A model generated the notes under the pieces. That model was not told the DNA's origin. It saw nothing but the letters and a program-made list of their open reading frames with translations, and searched no databases. A stretch of 33,354 nt of DNA from Cyanobium sp. Prado107 (GTDB lineage: Bacteria > Cyanobacteriota > Cyanobacteriia > PCC-6307 > Cyanobiaceae): NCBI GenBank assembly GCA_025454305.1, contig JALOOQ010000015.1, forward strand, positions 1 through 33,354, given 5' to 3'. This document shows, piece by piece, positions 25,941 to 33,354 of the stretch; within the stretch, counting starts at the first letter, position 1; each line of letters begins with the position of its first letter. Position numbers and translations under genes: made by a program.

Positions 25941-28460
25941 ATGGCACGGGAACCGCTGCCGATCGATGGACTGCTGCCGCGGCTGACCGCCGCCGTGAGC
26001 CCAGCGGGATCCACCGTTCTGCTCCAGGCTCCGCCAGGCGCCGGCAAGACCATCCGGGTGCCCCTCGCCATCCAGCCGTGCCTGAAGGGCCGCGTGTGGA
26101 TGCTCGAACCACGCCGGATCGCCGCCCGCACGGCCGCCCAGCGTCTCGCCGCCGAGCACGGAGACCCCGTGGGCGAAGTGATCGGCTACAGCGTGCGCCT
26201 GGAGAGCCGCACCAGTGCCGCCACCCGAGTCGAAGTGCTCACCGAAGGCCTCTTCCTGCGGCGCCTTCAGGAGGACCCGAGCCTGGAGGGTGTGGACTGC
26301 GTGATCTTCGACGAATTCCACGAGCGCAGCGCCGACGCCGACCTGGCCCTGGCCCTGGTGCGCCAGGTGCGCGACCTGCTCCGCCCCGATCTGCGCCTGG
26401 TGCTGATGTCCGCCACCCTCGCCGTCGAATCCCTGGCCCCCCAGCTGCCGGGGGCAGTGGTGCTGCGCAGCGAGGGCCGGAGCTTTCCCGTCGCGGTGAG
26501 CCATCAGCCGGCGCGCAGCGGCGAGAGGCTGGAGCAGCAGGTGGTTCGGGCCCTGGAGCAGCACTGGCTGGAGCAGCGCCTGCCGGGAGAGACCGTGCTG
26601 GTGTTTCTGCCCGGGAGGCGGGAAATCGATCGCTGTTCAGAGGCCATCCGCGCCGCCGGCTGGAGTGGCGAGCTCGACATCACCCCCCTGCACGGCAACC
26701 TGGATCTGGCGGAGCAGACGCGGGCGATCGCCCCCGCCCGCACCCCGGCCGGCAAGGTGGTGCTCGCCACCGGCATCGCCGAAAGCTCCCTGACGATCGC
26801 CGGCGTCGGCCTGGTGATCGATGCCGGGCTGAGCCGCCGCAACCGCTTTGATCCCGCCCGCGGGCTCAGCGGCCTGGTGACCGGGCCCGCCAGCCTGGCC
26901 AGTGCCGAGCAGAGGGCGGGGCGTGCGGGCCGGCTGGCCCCGGGACGCTGTGTGCGCCTGTGGTCGCCGGCGGAACAGCGGCGGCGACCGGCGCACGATC
27001 CCCCCGAGCTGCTGGAAGCCGACCCGTTGCCCCTGGCGCTGCACCTGGCCCAGTGGGGGGATCCCCTGGGTGAGGAGCTCGCCTGGATCGATCGACCGTC
27101 CGGCCCGGGACTGCAGGAGGCGCGGAATGTGCTGCAGCAGCTAGGCGCTCTGGAGCCGGGCGGTCAGCTGAGCCGTCATGGCCGGGCCATGGCCGGCCTG
27201 GGGCTGCATCCCCGGCTGGCTCACCTGCTGCTGGTGGGCCGCCGGCGCGGTCTGACGGAGCTGGCCTGCGAACTGGCGGTGCTGCTGAGTGAACGGGATC
27301 CCCTGACCCGGGATGCGGCCGGCTGCGACCTGCGCCACCGCCTCGACTGGCTGCGCCGGCAATCCACCGCTCACCCCATGCAGCAGCTGCGGCGGCAATG
27401 GCGTCGCCAGCTGGCGGACGCTGAAGATCCCCCGGCCCCGGCCGCCGGCGTCCCCGACGAGCCAACGGGCGACGAGGGGCTGAACGCGGCCCTGCTGGTG
27501 AGCGAAGCCTTCCCCGAACGGCTGGCCCTGGCCCGCGCCGGCCAGCCCGGACGCTTCCTCCTGCGCAATGGCCGTGGTGCCATCGTTCACCCTGACGACG
27601 CGCTGCGCGCTCAGGCGGCGCTGGCCACCGCGGCCCTGGACGGGGAAGGGCGCGACGCCCGCATCCTGCTGGCCCTGCCGTTGCCGGTGCAGGCCCTGCA
27701 CCGGATGGCCTTGGAGCAGGGCCGGGAGGAGACGGGGGCGGTGTGGGAGGAGCAGACCGGAAGGGTGCGCTGTGAACGCCTCCTCCGGCTGGGGGCCCTG
27801 GTGCTGGAGCGCCGGCCCTGGCCCGACGCCGAGCCCGGCCAGGTGCGGGCGGCCCTGCTCGGCGCTCTCAGCCGTCTGGGGCTGGAGGCCCTGCCCTGGA
27901 CACCTCTGTGCCGGCAGCTGCAGCAGCGGCTCTCGCTGGCGCACGATCACTGCGGCGCGCCCTGGCCCGATCGCCGCGATGGGATCCTCGCCGCGGATCT
28001 GGACGCCTGGCTGGGTCCCCATCTCACCGGGGTGTCCAGCCTGGCGGAGCTGCGGCAGGTGGACCTCGGCGAAGCGCTGTGGGGTGAAGTCGACTGGTCA
28101 AGGCGCCAGGAGCTGGAGCGCCTGCTGCCCAGCCGGCTGCCCGTTCCCTCCGGGCGCAGCGCGGCAGTGGACTACAGCAGCGGCGAGCCGGTGCTGGCCG
28201 TGAAGCTCCAGGAACTGTTCGGCTGCCGGCAGACTCCCGCCCTGCTGGACGGGGCTCTGCCGGTGACCCTGCACCTGCTCACCCCCGCCGGTCGTCCCGC
28301 CGCCATCACCCGGGATCTGGAGGGGTTCTGGGCAGACGGCTACCGGCAGGTGCGGCGCGAGTTGCGCGGCCGCTATCCGAAGCACCCCTGGCCGGAGGAT
28401 GGCGCCAGCGCAATGCCCACCGCCGGCACCCGGAGCAGGCCGGCTCAGTCGAACAGGTGA
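25941..28460 (+). CDS. hrpB: ATP-dependent helicase HrpB
   Basis: LLQAPPGAGKTIRVPLAI, EPRRIAARTAAQRLA, DEFHERSADADLALAL, MSATL, VLATGIAESSLTIAGVGLVIDAGLSR, SAEQRAGRAGRLAPGRCVRLWS. Confidence 0.96.
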   Translation: MAREPLPIDGLLPRLTAAVSPAGSTVLLQAPPGAGKTIRVPLAIQPCLKGRVWMLEPRRIAARTAAQRLAAEHGDPVGEVIGYSVRLESRTSAATRVEVLTEGLFLRRLQEDPSLEGVDCVIFDEFHERSADADLALALVRQVRDLLRPDLRLVLMSATLAVESLAPQLPGAVVLRSEGRSFPVAVSHQPARSGERLEQQVVRALEQHWLEQRLPGETVLVFLPGRREIDRCSEAIRAAGWSGELDITPLHGNLDLAEQTRAIAPARTPAGKVVLATGIAESSLTIAGVGLVIDAGLSRRNRFDPARGLSGLVTGPASLASAEQRAGRAGRLAPGRCVRLWSPAEQRRRPAHDPPELLEADPLPLALHLAQWGDPLGEELAWIDRPSGPGLQEARNVLQQLGALEPGGQLSRHGRAMAGLGLHPRLAHLLLVGRRRGLTELACELAVLLSERDPLTRDAAGCDLRHRLDWLRRQSTAHPMQQLRRQWRRQLADAEDPPAPAAGVPDEPTGDEGLNAALLVSEAFPERLALARAGQPGRFLLRNGRGAIVHPDDALRAQAALATAALDGEGRDARILLALPLPVQALHRMALEQGREETGAVWEEQTGRVRCERLLRLGALVLERRPWPDAEPGQVRAALLGALSRLGLEALPWTPLCRQLQQRLSLAHDHCGAPWPDRRDGILAADLDAWLGPHLTGVSSLAELRQVDLGEALWGEVDWSRRQELERLLPSRLPVPSGRSAAVDYSSGEPVLAVKLQELFGCRQTPALLDGALPVTLHLLTPAGRPAAITRDLEGFWADGYRQVRRELRGRYPKHPWPEDGASAMPTAGTRSRPAQSNR

Positions 28461-29254
28461 CCAAAGCCGAAGTGGTGCAGCCCCTCGACGATGCCGGCGC
28501 ATCCCTGGGCGCGCGCGCCATAGGTGCGTGGCAGCCGCGGGAGCAGGCTGCGCAGGGCCGCCTCGGCATTGGCCACCATGATCCCCGCCAGCCCGGTCTC
28601 GAACATGGCCAGGTCGTTGAGGCTGTCACCGGCCGTGACCACACGGCCATCGTCGATCCCGATCCACTCCAGCAGCAGGCGCAGGGTGCTGCCCTTGTTG
28701 ACACCCGCCGGCAGCACATCGAAGTAGCGCTCACCAGAGAGCAGACAGTCCACCCCATGCCGCTCCAGGCGGGGGATGAGCGCAGGGTCGAAGCGCTCTG
28801 GCTGATAGGTGTAGCCCAGACGGCGATCCGTGCTGACCGGCTGGGGTGACAGACCGGGGACGTCCTTCAGCAGCGGTGCCAGCTTGCGGCGCTTGCCTCG
28901 CCAGAGGGCTTCGATCGGCACCAGCATCTCCGGCAGGGGTTGCAGGCTGGTGCCGCAGGCCACGGTGCAGCCCACGTCGCTGATCACCAGATGCGGGGCC
29001 TGCAGGCCCATGGGCCGCTGCTCCCTGAGCAGTCCCTTGATGGAGTTGAGGCTGCGCCCGGTGCAGAACACATGCAGCACCCGCTGCCGCTCTCGCCGCA
29101 ACCAGCTGTAGAAGCTGAGTCGCTCATCGGTCTCACCCCCGAGCAGCGTGCCGTCCAGGTCCGTCACCAGCACGAGTTCAGGGGCCCGTGGCAGACCACC
29201 CGCAAGCCGTCGTTCCAGCACCCGCCGGCGCATCGGCGCCTCTCCCGAGGTCAT
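28445..29254 (-). CDS. HAD-IIB hydrolase, sucrose-phosphate-phosphatase-like
   Basis: LVLVTDLDGTLLGGETDERLSFYSWL, VFCTGRSL, ISDVGCTV, FDVLPAGVNKGSTLRLLLEWIGI, VVTAGDSLNDLAMFETG. Confidence 0.88.
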   Translation of the reverse strand: MTSGEAPMRRRVLERRLAGGLPRAPELVLVTDLDGTLLGGETDERLSFYSWLRRERQRVLHVFCTGRSLNSIKGLLREQRPMGLQAPHLVISDVGCTVACGTSLQPLPEMLVPIEALWRGKRRKLAPLLKDVPGLSPQPVSTDRRLGYTYQPERFDPALIPRLERHGVDCLLSGERYFDVLPAGVNKGSTLRLLLEWIGIDDGRVVTAGDSLNDLAMFETGLAGIMVANAEAALRSLLPRLPRTYGARAQGCAGIVEGLHHFGFGHLFD

Positions 29255-29356
29255 CAGCTGCCTGACCGAAGGACACCCCGACTCGGCTCAGGAAGCGCAA
29301 AACCCAGATCAGCAGGCAGGGGGAGACCGGAGCTCGTCAATCCATCGCCAAGCTTC

Positions 29357-29364
29357 TTTACAAT
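29357..29364 (+). promoter_or_regulatory. Possible single HLR1 (RpaB) half-site upstream of the HLIP gene
   Basis: TTTACAAT fits the HLR1 half-site (G/T)TTACA(T/A)(T/A); the second direct repeat is not evident. Confidence 0.3.
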
Positions 29365-29476
29365 TGCCCTGGCGTACGGACCTGTCCATGGATCTGGCCT
29401 GTCCGGGCCCGGCTTCCTCTCAGGACGTTTCCACAGCACGCCATCCACCAACCCACCATTGTGTTGCGATCCAGCC

Positions 29477-29623
29477 ATGTCTGACGCTTCCCAGCCCCGC
29501 TTCGGATTCGTGAACTTCGCCGAAACCTGGAATGGCCGCCTGGCCATGATGGGTTTCGTGATCGGTCTGGCCACCGAACTGCTCACCGGCCAGGGCATCC
29601 TCTCCCAGATCGGCCTCGGCTGA
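29477..29623 (+). CDS. hli: High light-inducible protein (HLIP), single-helix chlorophyll a/b-binding-like
   Basis: MSDASQPRFGFVNFAETWNGRLAMMGFVIGLATELLTGQGILSQIGLG; AExxNGRxAMxGF motif. Confidence 0.95.
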   Translation: MSDASQPRFGFVNFAETWNGRLAMMGFVIGLATELLTGQGILSQIGLG

Positions 29624-29796
29624 TTCCGCCGGCCTGAGCACGGCGTGAAGGACACTGGCAGCGGCAAGCCTGATGGTGCCGCCGTGGCCGGCCTTCACGC
29701 CATTCATTCCGTCTCCGCAGTTCACGCTGCCATCCGGAACCGGTCTGCTTCAGTCCGCCTGATCAGCCCACAGCTGCGGTTGTTCCTGGCGCACGG

Positions 29797-29843
29797 GCAG
29801 TGTTTTCCCGCAGTGTTCATTCCCGCAGTGTTTCATTCGCGGG
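29797..29843. repeat. Three imperfect tandem GCAGTGTTT(C)ATT repeats upstream of xseA, the last within a CCCGC...GCGGG stem
   Basis: GCAGTGTTTT / cccGCAGTGTTCATT / cccGCAGTGTTTCATTC starting at 29797, 29810 and 29825. Confidence 0.55.
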
Positions 29844-29864
29844 AGCTGCACGCCGGCCGGTGCC

Positions 29865-31034
29865 ATGGCTGAACTGCCGCTCCCCCGCTACAGCGTCACC
29901 AGCCTCAACCGCGCCGTGGCGAGCCTGCTGGAGCGAGGCTTCGCCCCCCGCTTTCTGCTGGACGCCACGGTGAGCAGGCCCCAGGTCAGGAAGGGCCACC
30001 TGTGGATGGAACTGGTCGATGAGTCCGCCTCGATCTCCGGCGTTGTCTGGTCAAGTCAGCTGGCGAAGCTGAGCTTCCAGCCGGCCGAAGGTGACGGGGT
30101 GGTGGTTGTGGGCAAGCTCAATTTCTGGGCCACCCGGGCCAATCTCTGCGTTCAGATCCTCGATCTGCGTCCCAGCCTTTCCAGTGTGCTGCGGCGATTC
30201 GAGCGGGTCCGCGACCGGCTGGCCCCCGAGGGCCTGTTCGATGCCAGCCGCAAACGACCCCTGCCGGACACCCCGGCCTGCATCGCCCTGCTCACCAGCG
30301 TGCCCAGTTCGGCCCTGGCCGACATGTTGCGCACCGCCGCCGAGCGCTGGCCCGCCACCCGGGTGCTGGTGGTGCCGATTCCGGTGCAGGGCAACGCCGA
30401 GGAGCAGATCGCCACGGCGCTCGAGCGCCTCTGCGCCCGGGTGGGGACCCTGGGGGTCGAGGCCATCGTGCTGGCCCGGGGCGGGGGCAACCGTGAGGAC
30501 CTGGCCGTTTTCGACGGCGAACAGCTCGCCCGCTGCATTGCCGCCGCTCCGGTGCCGGTGGTGAGCGGCATCGGCCACGAAGACGACACCACCATCGCCG
30601 ATCTGGTGGCCGACTACCGGGCTGCCACCCCTACGGCGGCGCTGGTGGCGTTGCTGCCCGATCGGCGCCAGGCCGCGCCTGCCCTGCAGCAGCTGCGCCG
30701 CCATCTGGCCCAGGTGGTGGGACTGAGGTTGCAGGCAGAGCGTCAGCAGCTCGGGCGGCGGCTGGAGCGGCTCGCCCTGCTGCACCCCCGCGGGCAGCTG
30801 GAACGGCGCCGGCAGGATCTGGAGCGCAGCCGGGTGCTGCTCCAGGCCCTCTCCCCCCAGCACGCCCTGGAGCGGGGATTCAGCCTGGTGCGCACGGCCG
30901 ACGGCGGTCTGGTTCGCAGCACAGCCCAGCTCCATCCGGGCGACAGCGTGCTGCTGACGCTTGCGGATGGCCGTGCCGAGGCCGTGGTGGCACAGGTGGA
31001 GACAACATCTGGCAAGAGGCTGGGGCAGAGTTGA
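29865..31034 (+). CDS. xseA: Exodeoxyribonuclease VII large subunit
   Basis: YSVTSLNRAVASLLER, GHLWMELVDESASISGVVW, VLARGGGNREDLAVFDGEQLARCIAAAPVPVVSGIGHEDDTTIADLVADYRAATPTAAL. Confidence 0.97.
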   Translation: MAELPLPRYSVTSLNRAVASLLERGFAPRFLLDATVSRPQVRKGHLWMELVDESASISGVVWSSQLAKLSFQPAEGDGVVVVGKLNFWATRANLCVQILDLRPSLSSVLRRFERVRDRLAPEGLFDASRKRPLPDTPACIALLTSVPSSALADMLRTAAERWPATRVLVVPIPVQGNAEEQIATALERLCARVGTLGVEAIVLARGGGNREDLAVFDGEQLARCIAAAPVPVVSGIGHEDDTTIADLVADYRAATPTAALVALLPDRRQAAPALQQLRRHLAQVVGLRLQAERQQLGRRLERLALLHPRGQLERRRQDLERSRVLLQALSPQHALERGFSLVRTADGGLVRSTAQLHPGDSVLLTLADGRAEAVVAQVETTSGKRLGQS

Positions 31035-31070
31035 GGCCTGCAGCCAAGACCAGCCGGCCGCTCCTGAACG

Positions 31071-31397
31071 ATGCCAAGAAAGACCAGCAAGGACTCCAGC
31101 CCTCCGCCGCCGGCAGCGGGTGAGCGCCAGCTCGGCGATGACGGTGGCGCCGGCGATCTCAGCTACAGCCAGGCCCGCACCGCCCTGGAACTGGTGCTGG
31201 CGGAGCTGCAGGCCAGTGATCTCGATGTCGAGGCGATGATCGGGCTCTATCGGCGCGGGCAGGCCTACGCCCGGCGCTGTGGAGCGATCCTGGATCAGGT
31301 GGAGCAGGAGGTGCTGGTCTGGGATGGGCTCGACGACCCGGACGCTGCTCCTCTGGCCCACTGCAGCCTCTCTTCCCCGGATTCCTCCCCGGACTGA
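31071..31397 (+). CDS. xseB: Exodeoxyribonuclease VII small subunit
   Basis: LSYSQARTALELVLAELQASDLDVEAMIGLYRRGQAYARRCGAILDQVEQEV; directly downstream of xseA. Confidence 0.92.
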   Translation: MPRKTSKDSSPPPPAAGERQLGDDGGAGDLSYSQARTALELVLAELQASDLDVEAMIGLYRRGQAYARRCGAILDQVEQEVLVWDGLDDPDAAPLAHCSLSSPDSSPD

Positions 31398-31423
31398 TCG
31401 CCGAGCCCACAGCACCCCCCGTC

Positions 31424-31858
31424 ATGGCCACTTCACCCCCGTCCATGGGCGCCCCTGAATCAATCCGGCCCATCGGTTCAAGCCGCTCCAGTTGGCTCCA
31501 GTGGGTGTACCTGGCTCTGGCGATCGCCGGGGCCGTGCTGCCCTGGCTGGCCAACATCGCCTTCATCCGCAGCTACGGCTCAGCGGGTGATCTGGGGCTG
31601 TTCCTGCAGCTGGCCTCAGCCAACCCGGCAGCAGCGTCGCTCTCCCGCGATCTGGCCATCGGCGCCACCGCGGTGCTGATCTGGATCGTGCATGAAAGCC
31701 GGCGCCTGCAGATGCGGGGACTGCCCTGGGTGCTGCTCAGCTGCGTCACGCTTGCGTTTGCCTGCGGGGCCCCATTGTTTCTGTATCTGCGGGAGCGCCG
31801 CCTTGCGGAGCTGGAACGGCAGGCCGCCGGCACACAGGCTCCAGCTCAGGCCGATTGA
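31424..31858 (+). CDS. DUF2834-like membrane protein
   Basis: WVYLALAIAGAVLPWLANIAFIRSYG...RDLAIGATAVLIWIVHESRRLQMRGLPWVLLSCVTLAFACGAPLFLYLRER; three hydrophobic segments. Confidence 0.8.
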   Translation: MATSPPSMGAPESIRPIGSSRSSWLQWVYLALAIAGAVLPWLANIAFIRSYGSAGDLGLFLQLASANPAAASLSRDLAIGATAVLIWIVHESRRLQMRGLPWVLLSCVTLAFACGAPLFLYLRERRLAELERQAAGTQAPAQAD

Positions 31859-32232
31859 TCCTCCACTGCCACCACCTCCACGTCGATGGTGGCATCAGCA
31901 GCGGCGATCTCTCCGGAGCCAGGTGCTGATCGAGAGGCCATGCCAGCTCCTTCGCCCAACGGTGACTGCTCTGACGACACAGCAAACGGCGTGCCGCAGG
32001 CCGGGCAGACCTCCAGGTCGAGACTGCTGAAACCGCACACCGCACAGGTGCGCAGACGACGCCTGAGGATCTGCCAGCCGACGAAGCCGGCCACACCGAA
32101 GAGCACGGGCAGCAGAAGCAGCAGCAACGTGAGGCTCCCCAGCAGATCAATCAGGAAGCGTCCGGCCGGGCCAGGAGCCAGGAGGAGCAGCAGGCCCAGC
32201 AGGATCCAGAACCAGGGAATCGGCCGTTGCAT
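31846..32232 (-). CDS. Two-TM protein with C-terminal zinc ribbon
   Basis: MQRPIPWFWILLGLLLLLAPGPAGRFLIDLLGSLTLLLLLLPVLFGVAGFVGWQI and CAVCGFSSLDLEVCPACGTPF (CxxC...CxxC). Confidence 0.8.
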   Translation of the reverse strand: MQRPIPWFWILLGLLLLLAPGPAGRFLIDLLGSLTLLLLLLPVLFGVAGFVGWQILRRRLRTCAVCGFSSLDLEVCPACGTPFAVSSEQSPLGEGAGMASRSAPGSGEIAAADATIDVEVVAVEDQSA

Positions 32233-32234
32233 CG

Positions 32235-33350
32235 TCAGGTGAGCTGTCCCACTCTCCCATCCTGACGCCTGCTCAGGGTGATGGAGAGGCACTGCCCGTA
32301 ATAAAGGATGGCGCCGACCATCCATACCCAGAGGCTGAACACCAGGACGCCGCCCACCACTCCGTACGCCTGAAAGCGTTGTCCCAGGTCGAACAGGATG
32401 CGGCCCAACAGAAGATTGAGAAGGGTGAGGGCGGAGGCAATGAAGCCGGCCCCAGGGAACAGCAGGTTCCAACGCACAGGCCGCGTGGGCAGCATCCACA
32501 GGAGCAACTGGGCTGCCAGGAAGGACAGCGTGAACGACACCAGCACATCCACGCCCGCATTGACCTGCTGTTGCCAATCCTGAACGAGAGGCAGGTTGAT
32601 CTTCAGCCATTGCCTGACTCCCGCAGGTGCGTGCAACGGAACCCGCGACACACGTTGGTCCAGCACGAACAACAGCGACAGCAACGCCAGCAGGGCCATG
32701 GCCTTGAGGCGGAGCTGCAGCTGATGGCGCAGGGCAGCCAGCCAGGAACGTTCCCGACCGTGGGCGGCGCCAGGCCACCACAGGCGATCGGCACCCCGAC
32801 TGAGTGCGAGGTAGGCATTGCTGGCGGTGAAGACCAGCACACCCAGACCCAGCACCCCGGCACCGCCACTCTGGCGGATGAATCCCGCCAGAGCGCCTTC
32901 CAGAATCACCGCCGACTGTGCCGGCAGAACACCCAGCAGGGCTTCACGAAGCTGCTCCACAAGCACCGCATCGCGCCCCAGAAACCAGGCAATGAAGGAA
33001 AGAGCGATCAGCAGGATTGGCAGCAGCGACTGCAGAGTGTGGTAGGCGAACGCCGCACTCAGATCCGTACAGCCCTCACGATTCCAGAGAACAACGGAAC
33101 GCCAGAATGGCCTGACCAGCGCACCAAAGCGCTGTACACCAATGCGCATTACGAGCCGCCTCATGGGATGGTGGCAGGCTGAAGACATCCAAGAGTAGGA
33201 AGCCTGCAACCCCTGGGCGGAACCCAGCCCCAGTACGGAACTCAGCATCCGATCATGCCCCAGGCCTGTGGGAACCCGGTATTGATGTGAATTCAACACC
33301 GTGAATTCGACACTCAACTCCCTGATCCCCAGGTCCTCACCCACACTCAT
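32235..33350 (-). CDS. YihY/BrkB family membrane protein; start uncertain, probably near 33164
   Basis: CTDLSAAFAYHTLQSLLPILLIALSFIAWFLGRDAVL, GLGVLVFTASNAYLALSRGADRLW, LFPGAGFIASALTLLNLLLGRILF, YGVVGGVLVFSLWVWMVGAILYYGQ. Confidence 0.92.
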   Translation of the reverse strand: MSVGEDLGIRELSVEFTVLNSHQYRVPTGLGHDRMLSSVLGLGSAQGLQASYSWMSSACHHPMRRLVMRIGVQRFGALVRPFWRSVVLWNREGCTDLSAAFAYHTLQSLLPILLIALSFIAWFLGRDAVLVEQLREALLGVLPAQSAVILEGALAGFIRQSGGAGVLGLGVLVFTASNAYLALSRGADRLWWPGAAHGRERSWLAALRHQLQLRLKAMALLALLSLLFVLDQRVSRVPLHAPAGVRQWLKINLPLVQDWQQQVNAGVDVLVSFTLSFLAAQLLLWMLPTRPVRWNLLFPGAGFIASALTLLNLLLGRILFDLGQRFQAYGVVGGVLVFSLWVWMVGAILYYGQCLSITLSRRQDGRVGQLT

Positions 33351-33354
33351 GCCC

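Noticed and set aside
30051-31415. 454-aa minus-strand ORF antisense to xseA/xseB
   Set aside because: Spurious antisense frame; both plus-strand genes have clear family motifs.
1-33354. CRISPR array, tRNA/rRNA genes, transposons, integrases, prophage or toxin-antitoxin/defence cluster
   Set aside because: No regularly spaced repeats, tRNA-like cloverleaf, transposase or phage protein motifs were seen by eye; the content is mostly conserved housekeeping. A tRNAscan or DefenseFinder run would be decisive.

Overview
This is a GC-rich cyanobacterial chromosomal window of the Synechococcus/Cyanobium type. The assignment rests on a high-light-inducible protein, several cyanobacterial small proteins and many HIP1 (GCGATCGC) sites. 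Most of it is housekeeping: an RND efflux operon, rarA fusion, PPTase, bcp, coaX, cysH, NDH-2, hflX, an SLC13 transporter, 1-Cys peroxiredoxin, anmK, an ABC-F ATPase, an HtrA protease, hrpB, HLIP, xseA/xseB and YihY. I found no CRISPR array, tRNA, rRNA, transposase, prophage or convincing defence island, and no clear new multi-gene system. The items most worth a second look are: (1) a roughly 95-100 aa hydrophobic, glycine-rich insertion in the intact RND permease, at the position of the TM6-TM7 cytoplasmic linker; (2) a second RND adaptor/permease locus beside it, with frameshifts, a nonsense codon and a large deletion that joins the adaptor to the second half of the permease; (3) an ABC-F gene broken in its interdomain linker by an exact tandem 8-bp repeat; (4) a 75-aa protein with an NblA-like N-terminal motif, preceded by a perfect 9-bp inverted repeat; (5) a stand-alone exported DUF1400-like protein; (6) several repeats that may be operators or hairpins.
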